This document shows positions 1 to 8,460 of a stretch of 10,406 nucleotides of DNA, one piece after another (positions within the stretch are counted from its first letter, which is position 1; every line of letters begins with the position of its first letter). Below the pieces are notes generated by a model, which saw nothing but the letters and a program-made list of their open reading frames with translations, did no database searches and was not told the origin of the DNA. The position numbers and the translations under genes were made by a program. The stretch is taken from contig SMSO01000024.1 of assembly GCA_004764695.1 (NCBI GenBank), positions 20,001-30,406 on the forward strand, in the 5' to 3' direction. The DNA comes from Schizochytrium sp. TIO01. Lineage: Eukaryota > Sar > Bigyra > Thraustochytrida > Thraustochytriidae.

Positions 1-920
1 GGCTTACTGAATCCATCGAAAAGGTAATCAGATTAGACCAGAAACAAGGCATTAAAGTGTACCAGACTTTGTTAGGGATATACCAATGATACTTATCACT
101 GCTCGCGCTTTTGCGTGATCACGCGCTTCTTTTTCTAGCTACTTTTTAAATTTGAATGCAGTCTATATCAGAATACCTTTTTCAAAATACAAAATTTCAG
201 GTTTAATAACTATAGCTATTGAATATTAGCTTCTGCAATGGAGCGCACAGAGGTAGTCTGACAGGAGAACGAACTCTAGTTAGGTAGTCAATGAGGCCTG
301 ATGAATAGTGTGAAAAAGAAAAGAATATGATTGAGTTTATTGAGCTTCTAGACACAGACAAGCTGAATACATAGATTTCGCATCAAAGGGCAAAGTTAAT
401 TTACATTAGGGTAAGACACTTCGATAGATATGGCTTTGGTAATAAATGAGGCTGGAAAAACGTTCTGCTTTCAAAGCACAACAACGCACAACAACGACAT
501 CCTTGTTGGAGAATGGCTTCATACTCTCATCGTCGATTACTTTACAACAGGTTGTTAGTTATAAAATCACATGTGTCATTAAATATTTTGCCTGGCAGAT
601 ATAGAAAAACAATGGCCAAGCTCCCCTCATAGACGTTATTTCAGAAGATGTTGCGTTTTCATAAGGTATCGAGCCTTCTCAAACTTGGAGAGGTCGCCAC
701 GAGTAAACTATGTACTTAAAGAAGCTGAAGCTCGAGTAATATGAATAATGATAACCAAGAATTTCTGTTGAGGATCTGATGAACTTGACAACGACTTCCA
801 AACTCACATTCACAACTCCAGAATATGTATGGAGAATTATGGACTTATAAGGCATTATTTAACGTCAGGTTATATTTTTATTCATATAATGACCCTCAAG
901 CACTTTTTTCTAAATGCAAC
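1..920. other. AT-rich flank without a confident gene
   Basis: I see no recognisable gene in this stretch. There are short open stretches on the plus strand: one starting at ATG 430 and open to a stop at 556-558, one around 600-745, and one from 755 to a TAA at 848-850. They can be joined by possible splice sites in compatible phases, but the donor at 551 is weak and several frames look equally coding-like. No known domain is visible. It may be intergenic DNA or a decayed gene. Confidence 0.4.
877..882 (-). terminator. Possible polyadenylation signal AATAAA
   Basis: AATAAA on the minus strand, about 42 bases downstream of the TAG at 924-926. Its spacing suits the candidate short last exon. 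The region is AT-rich, so a chance match is possible. Confidence 0.3.
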
Positions 921-923
921 CTA

Positions 924-1041
924 CTACGGAGTTTTGAGCATTGCGGCAATTTCTTTCTTCACATCTTGAAAATCACTGATTGCTGCATATGCGTTCACTG
1001 CGTGTGTCTTGTTCTCCAACGTATTGTCTATGACTCTTGCA
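924..1041 (-). CDS. Possible alternative terminal exon or 3' end of an unrecognised gene
   Basis: On the minus strand a frame is open from about 1049 to a TAG at 924-926. It encodes a helical, alanine- and charge-rich peptide that begins VIDNTLENKTHAVNAY and ends AAMLKTP. An AG at 1042-1043 would be an acceptor leaving one base before the first full codon, which is the phase of every intron in the neighbouring LRR gene. Joined to the last LRR exon (1855), it would stay in frame and replace the 1243-1564 terminus. The acceptor lacks a good pyrimidine tract. An AATAAA lies about 40 bases past the stop. It could also be the tail of another gene, or chance. Confidence 0.3.
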
Positions 1042-1241
1042 GCGTTTAATTAATTTGCTCCTTAAATTGTCAATCTCACCATTCAATGAAAATGTTTCCC
1101 ATCACCTACACGATATATCAAGATGATAAATACTTTCTAGCACATTCATAATCCTAAGAATCTACAAAATAGTAATATCATTCACATAGTTTTACATACA
1201 AGCAACAAGGTTCAACAAAAAGTAAAATATTTAGAATTTCT

Positions 1242-1247
1242 TTTATT
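1242..1247 (-). terminator. AATAAA overlapping the stop codon of the LRR gene
   Basis: On the minus strand the last codons read TTT GAA TAA, and the TAA (1243-1245) lies inside AATAAA (1242-1247). If used, cleavage would fall roughly 10-30 bases beyond, leaving a very short 3' UTR. No other strong signal is seen closer than 877-882. Confidence 0.45.
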
Positions 1248-1564
1248 CAAAAATATAAGGGCCTAGACATCCCAGTGCTCCACGAAAGCCAACGTTTGCA
1301 ACTTCCTGCAAATCAAGCTCTACTTTCTGCGCAGCAAGGTAGTCCTCTTTCGAACTCAGCTCACCAGAGCTGTTAACAGGCCAAGTCTGTGTAAGAAAAC
1401 TATGCTTCACTGAAAACGGCAGACTAAATGCATTGTTTACAACATGCATACAACGAAGTTCACGAGATATCTGTTCAAGCATTTTCCGTCTTGTCTTTGC
1501 AGAGTAAATACGTCGATTTAATCCGACCTCCTCACGCATTTCATCCGTCAACCTCTTGGATATT
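1243..1564 (-). other. Terminal exon of the LRR gene (unique C-terminus)
   Basis: A clear acceptor (pyrimidine-rich, ending TTTTTAG at 1565-1571) is followed by a frame open for 106 codons to the TAA at 1243-1245. The first base completes a Lys codon with the AA left by the last LRR exon. The peptide is not LRR-like. It starts ISKRLTDEMREEV, is basic in its first third, and ends LGCLGPYIFE. It is single-copy within the window and not flanked by the repeated intron type. I recognise no domain. Confidence 0.7.
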
Positions 1565-4500
1565 CTAAAAATCAATAAAAACCAAATAACATGAACTCCG
1601 TTCGTTAGTTAACAGTTTCACGTCATTAAAAGGTACCCACACTATTGCCAGTACAGTTTCACTCATTTACTAATGTTACCGTGCTCTCTGTTAGATCCAC
1701 ACTCAACCAAATAAACAATTTCACAACAAACCTGCAATCACGCTAAGAACATAGGCAAAATAACACACTAGACAACCCACGAAGCAACAAACCAACCAAC
1801 CAAGCCTCGTGTACAAACGAGTCCATAAGCTGCAGTGTTGCTAAGACAACTTACTTGAAAGGTCTCAGCCACCTGTTCATTTCCAGCATCGCAGCCTCTG
1901 CCCTGGCGCCCATGTTGCTAATATTGCTGCGACGAAGACTGTCAATTTGATTGGATGATGGCAAGCGATACATTACACATTACACATTACATTAGATACA
2001 TGGACGTGAGTGATCTAGGTTCGCTTTCAGGATCTCATCTTGTTTTGTTGTCATTTTGCTCTTTGTTCAATGGATGCATACTCAGTCAAACAGACAACTT
2101 ATTCATCTATCAAACACACAGCCGATTCTCTAAACAAACAAAAAAGAGATTGCATAGAATTGCAAAACAACACGGACCCACCCACCAAACAACAAAGCAA
2201 ACATCATGTACAAACAAGCCCATGAGCTGCGGTGTTGCGTAGACAACTCACTCAAGTGATGTCAGCGACCGGTTCTCTTTCAGCGCCGCAGCCACTGCCT
2301 TGGCGCCCTCTGAAGCGATATCGTTCTCATCAAGACTGTCGATTTGATTGAATGATGGCAAGCATTACATTAGATGGCATTAGATGCACGCATGCATGCA
2401 AGGACATGAGTGATCTAGTTTGGCTTTCAGGATTTCTTTTTTGTTGTGTTGTCCTTTTGCTCTTTGTTCGATGGATGTATACTCACTCAAACAGACAACC
2501 CATCCATCCATCAAACAAACAAGCCATTGCATAAACTTGCAAACAACACCGACCCACCCACCAAACAACAAACCAAACATCATGTACAAACAAGTCCACG
2601 AGCTGCGGTGTTGCGTCGAGAACTTACTGAAGTGATATGAGCGACTGGTTCTCTTTCAGCGCCGCAGCAACTGCCTTGGCGCCCTCGTCGCCGACCACGT
2701 TGCATTCAAGACTGTCGATTTGATTTAAGGATGCCAAGCAATACATTACATGGCATTAGATGCACGCATGGATGCATGGTCATGAGTGATCTAGGTTGAC
2801 TTTCAGGACTTCATCTTTCTTTGTTGTCATTTTGCTCTTTGTTCGATGGGTGCATGCTCAGCCAAACAGGACACTTATCCATCCATCAAACAAGCAAACA
2901 AGAAAATCCATGAACTTGCAAAGCGACACCGTGCAAAGCCCACCGTGCAAAGAAACACACCAACGAAGCAAGCATCATGTACAAACAAGTTCATGAGCTG
3001 CGGTGTTGCGAATGCAACTTACTTGAGTGATGTCAGCGACCGGTTCTCTTTCAGCGCCGCAGCCACTACATTGGCGCCCTCGTCGCCGATCTGGTTGTTC
3101 TCAAGACTGTTGATTTGATTGAATTATGTATGGCAAGCAATACATTACACATTCCACATTAGATACATCGATGGATGTGAGTGATCTAGGTTGGCTTTCA
3201 GGATTTCATCTTTCTTTGTTGTCATTTTGCTCTTTGTTCAATGGACGCATACTCAGTCAAACAGGCCCCTTATTCATTCATCAAACAAGCAAACAAGAGA
3301 TTGCATGAACTTGCAAAACAACACCCACCAACCAACAAAGCAAGCATCATGTACAAACAAGTCCATGAGCTGCGGTGTTGCGTAGACAACTTACGATAGT
3401 GACGTCAGCGACCGGTTCTCTTTCAGCGCCGCACCCACTGCCTTCGCGCCCTCTGAGCCGATATTGTTATACCCAAGACTGTCGATTTCATTGAAATGAT
3501 GGCAAGCAATACATTACATTACATTACAATAGATGCACGCATGCACGCATGGACGTGAGTGATCTAGGTTGGCTTTCAGGATTTCATCTTTGTTGTAATG
3601 TCATTTTCCTCTCTGTTCGATGAATCCATACTCAGTCAAACAGGCCACTTATCCATTCATCAAACAAGAATTTGCATGAACTTGCAAAGCGACACCGTGC
3701 AAAGCACATCGACCCAAAAAATAACACCAAACAAGCAAGCATCATGTACAAACAGGTTCATAAGCTGCGGTGTTGCGAAGACAACTTACGATAGTGATGT
3801 CAGCGACCGGTTCTCTTTCAGCGCCGCAGCCACTGCCTTGGCGCCCTCTGCGCCGATATCATTGCCCAAAAGACTGTCGATTTGATTTAACGATGGCAAG
3901 CAATACATTTCACATTGCATTAGATGCACGACGCATGCATGGACGTGAGTGATCTATGTCGGCTTTCAGGACTTCATCTTCGTTGTGTTGTCATTTTGCT
4001 CTTTGTTCGATGGATGCATACTCCGTCAAACAGACAACTTATCCATCCACCGAACAAACAGCCGATTGCATAAACTTTTAAAACAACACCGACCCACCCA
4101 CCAATCAACAGAACAAGCATCATGTACAAACAGGTTCATAAGCTGCAGTGTTGCTAAAACAACTTACGATAGTGATATCAGTGAGCGGTTATCTTTCAGC
4201 GCCGCAGCCACTGCCTTGGCGCCCTCCGAGCCGATTTTGTTTTTTCGAAGACTGTCGATTTGATTGAATGATGGCAAGCAATACATTACACGTTACATAT
4301 TACAATAGATGCATGCATGCATGCATGGACGTGAGTGATCTAGGTTGGATTTCAGGATTTCATCTTTGTTGTGTTGTCATTTTGCTCTTTGTTCGATGGA
4401 TGCATACTCAAGTCAAACAGACAACTTATCTATCCATCAAACAAACAAGCGATTGCATAAACTTGCAAAACACACCTACCAAAATAACAACCAAGAACTA

Positions 4501-7500
4501 ACAAACGAGCCTCATGTACGAACAAGTTCATGAGCTGCGGTGTTGCGAATACAACTTACTTGAGTGATGTCAGCGACCGATTCTCTTTCAGCGTCGCAGC
4601 CACTGCCTTGGCGCCATCGTCGCCGATCTTGTTATCATCAAGACTGTCGATTTGATTGAATGATGGCAAGCAATACATCACATAACACATAACACATAAT
4701 ATTAGACACATGCGTGGACGTGAGAAATCTAGGTTGGCTTTCAAGATTCCATCTTCGTTGTTATGACATTTTTCTCTTCGTTCAATGGGTGCATACTCAG
4801 TCAAACACGCCACTTATTCATCCATCAAACATGCAAATAAGAGATTGCATGGACTTGCAACGTGACACCCTGCAAAGCCCACCGTGCAAAACAACACATC
4901 AACAAAGCAAGCATCATGTACGAGCAAGTCCATGAGCTGCGGTGTTGCGAATACAACTTACGATAGTGATGTCAGCGACCGGTTCTCTTTCAGCGCCGCA
5001 GCCACTGCCTTGGCGCCCTCTGAACCGATCTCGTTGACACCAAGACTGTCGATTTGATTGAATGATGGCAAGCAATATGTTACACATTACATTGCATTAG
5101 ATGCATGCATGCATGCATGGACGTGAGTGATCTAGGTTGGCTTTCAGGACTTTACCTTTGTTGTATTGTCATTTTCCTCTTTGTTCCATGGATGCATACT
5201 CAAGTCAAACAGACAACTTATCTATCCATCAAACAAACAAGCGATTCCATAAACTTGCTAAACAACACCAACCCATCTACCAACCAACAAAGCAAGCATC
5301 ACGTACGAGCAAGTGCATGAGCTGTGGTGTTGCGAATACAACTTACTTGAGTGATGTCAGCGACCGGTTCTCTTTCAGCGCCACAGCCACTGCCTTGGCG
5401 CCCTCTGAGCCGATCTTGTTATAATCAAGACTGTCGATTTGATTGAATGATGGCAAGCAATACATTTCATTAGATTAGATGCACGCATGCATGAATGGAC
5501 GTGAGTGATCTAGATTGGCTTTCAGGATTTCATCTTTGTTGTATTGTCATTTTGCTCTTTGTTCGATGGATGTATACTCGGTCAAACAGACAATTCATCC
5601 GTCCATCAAACAAACAAACAAAGAAGCGAGCGCATAAATTTGCAAAACAACACCGACCAAAAAATCACACCAAACAAGCAAGCATCATGTACAAACAAGT
5701 CCATGAGCTGCGGTATTGCGTAGACAACTTACGATAGTGATGTCAGCGACCGGTTCTCTTTCAGCGCCACAGTCACTGCCTTGGCGCCCTCGTCGCCGAT
5801 CACGTTGCATTCAAGACTGTCGATTTGATTTAAGGATGCCAAGCAATACATTACATGGCATTAGATGTACGCATGCATGCATGGACGTGAGTGATCTGTG
5901 TTGGCTTTTAGGACTTCAACTTCGTTGTGTTGTCATTTTGTTCTTTGTTCGATGGATGCATACTCCGTGAAACAGACAACTTATACACCCATCAAACAAA
6001 CAAGCAATTGCATAAACTCGCAAAACAACACCGATCCACCCACCAATCAACAGAACAAGCATCATGTACAAACAAGTTCATAAGCTGCAGTGTTGCTAAG
6101 ACAACTTACGATAGTGATGTCAGCGACCGGTTCTCTTTCAGCGCCGCAGCCACTGCCTTGGCGCCCTCTGAACCGATCTCGTTGACACCAAGACTGTCGA
6201 TTTGATTGAATGATACATGACACATTACATATTACATGTTACATTAGATACATGCATGGACGTGAGTGATCTAGGCTGGCTTTCAGGATTTCATCTTTGT
6301 TGTATTGTCACTTTCCTCTTTGTTCGATGGATGCATACTCAGTCAAGCAGACAACTTATGCATCCATCAAACAAACAAGCAATTACATAAACTCGCAAAG
6401 CGAGACCGTGCAAAGCAACACACCAACGAAGCAAGCATCATGTACAAGCAAGTCCATAAGTTGCAGTGTTGCAAAGACAACTTACGATAGTGATATCAGC
6501 GACCGGTTCTCTTTCAGCGCCGCAGCCACTGCCTTGGCGCCCTCTGAGCCGATATTGTTTTCTCCAAGACTGTCGATTTGATTGAATGATGGCAAGTAAA
6601 ACATTGCACATTGCATTAGAGGCACGAATGCATGCATGAACGTGAGTGATCTAGGTTGGCTTTCAGGATTTATCTTTGTTGTGTTGTCATTTTGCTGTAC
6701 ATTCGATGGATGCATACTCACTCAAACAGACAACTTATCCATCTATCAAACACACAGCCGATTCCCTAAACAAACAAAAAAGAGATTGCATAGAATTGCA
6801 AAACAACACGGACCCACCCGCCAAACAACAAAGCAAACATCATGTACAAACAAGTCAATGAGCTGCGGTGTTGCGTAGACAACTTACTTGAGTGATGTCA
6901 GCGACTGGTTCTCTTTCAGCACCGCAGCCACTGCCTTGGCGCCCTCTGAGCCGATATAATTGCCCCAAAGACTGTCGATTTGATTGAATGATGGCAAGCA
7001 GTACAATACAGTGCATCCGATGCATGCATGCATGGACGTGAGTGATCTAGGTTGGCTTTCAGGATTTCATCTTTGTTGTGTTGTCATTTTCCTCTTTGCT
7101 CGATGGATGCATACTCAGTCAAACAGACAACTTATCCATCCATCAAACAAACAAGCGATTGCATAAACTTGCAAAACAACACCGACCAAAATAACAACCA
7201 ACGAAGCAAGCATCATGTACGAACAATTTCATGAGCTGCGGTGTTGCGTGGACAACTTACGATAGTGATATCACCGACTGGTTCTCTTTCAGCGCCGCAG
7301 CCACTGCCTTGGCGCCCTCTGAGCCGATATTGTTGCGCTGAAGACTGTCGATTCGATTGAATGATGGCAAGCAATACAATACAGTGCACCCGATGCACAC
7401 ACGCATGAACGTGAGTGATCTAGGTTGGCTTTCAGGATTTATCTTTGTTGTGTTGTCATTTTGCTCTTTGCTCGATGGATGTATACTCACTCAAACAGAC

Positions 7501-8398
7501 AACTTATCCATCCATCCATTCATCAAACAAACAAACAAACAAACACGCGATTGCATAAACTTGCAAAACAACACCGACCCACCCACCGAACAACAAAGCA
7601 AGCATCATGTACAAACAAGTCCACGAGCTGCGGTGTTGCAAAGACAACTTACGATAGTGATGTCAGCGACCGGTTCTCTTTCAGCGCCGCAGCCACTGCC
7701 TTGGCGCCCTCGTCGCCGATATCATTCCAAGAAAGACTGTCGATTTGATTGAATGATGGCAAGTAAAACATTGCACATTGCATGAGAGGCACGCATGCAT
7801 GCATAAATGTGAGTGATCTAGGTTGGCTTTCAGGATTTATCTTTGTTGTGTTGTCATTTTCCTCTTTGTTCGATGGATGCATACTCACTCAAACAGACAA
7901 CTTATCCATCCATCCATCCATCCATCAAACAAACAAACAAACAAGCAAACAAGCGATTGCATAAATTTGCAAAACAACACCGACCCACCCACCAAACAAC
8001 AAAGCAAGCCTCATGTACTTGTTTGTACATGAGCTGCGGTATTGCGTAGACAACTTACTCAAGTGATGTCAGCGACTGGTTCTCTTTCAGCGCCACAGCC
8101 ACTGCCTTGGCGCCCTCGTCGCCGATTTTGTTGCCAGTAAGACTGTCGATTCGATTGAATGATGGCAAGCAATACAATATAGTGCACCCGATGCACACAT
8201 GCATGAACGTGAGTGATCTAGGTTGGCTTTCAGGATTTATCTTTGTTGTGTTGTCATTTTGCTCTTTGCTCGATGGATGTATACTCACTCAAACAGACAA
8301 CTTATCCATCCATCCATCCATCCATCAAACAAACAAACAAACAAACAAACAAGCGATTGCATAAATTTGCAAAACAAGAATGACAAAAGCAACACCGT

Positions 8399-8460
<62 letters not shown>

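Larger units (their letters stand above)
1855..8142 (-). repeat. Tandem array of 84-nt LRR exon plus intron units
   Basis: Seventeen LRR exons recur at intervals of 372-406 bp (mean about 388). Each unit is one 84-nt exon plus its intron of 288-322 nt. Introns share an ordered set of blocks. From the acceptor side, read on the plus strand, these are: CTGTCGATTTGATTGAATGA, a variable TACATTACA and GCATGCATG tract, GTGAGTGATCTAGGTTGGCT, a CATC repeat, an AAAC repeat, and a block before the donor containing GAGCTGCGGTGTTGCG. Length differences come mainly from the simple repeats and from two alternative donor-side blocks. The outermost 5' intron (8143-8472) belongs to the same family on its acceptor side. 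Confidence 0.92.

Noticed and set aside
825-1049. Plus-strand 74-residue ORF starting MYGELWTYK
   Set aside because: The product is rich in Cys, Phe and Leu and looks like the antisense of the more plausible minus-strand frame at 924-1049.
2380-2589. Minus-strand ORF of 69 residues within an intron (MYMMFGLLFGG start)
   Set aside because: It lies within the intron between LRR exons 15 and 16, has no counterpart in the other introns, and is low-complexity.
3395-8142. Reading the gene as several separate short minus-strand ORFs that start in introns and contain QIDSL before the LRR
   Set aside because: QIDSL is the translated acceptor (CAATCAAATCGACAG). Each such frame stops at the donor, whereas splicing at the same sites gives one continuous LRR protein.
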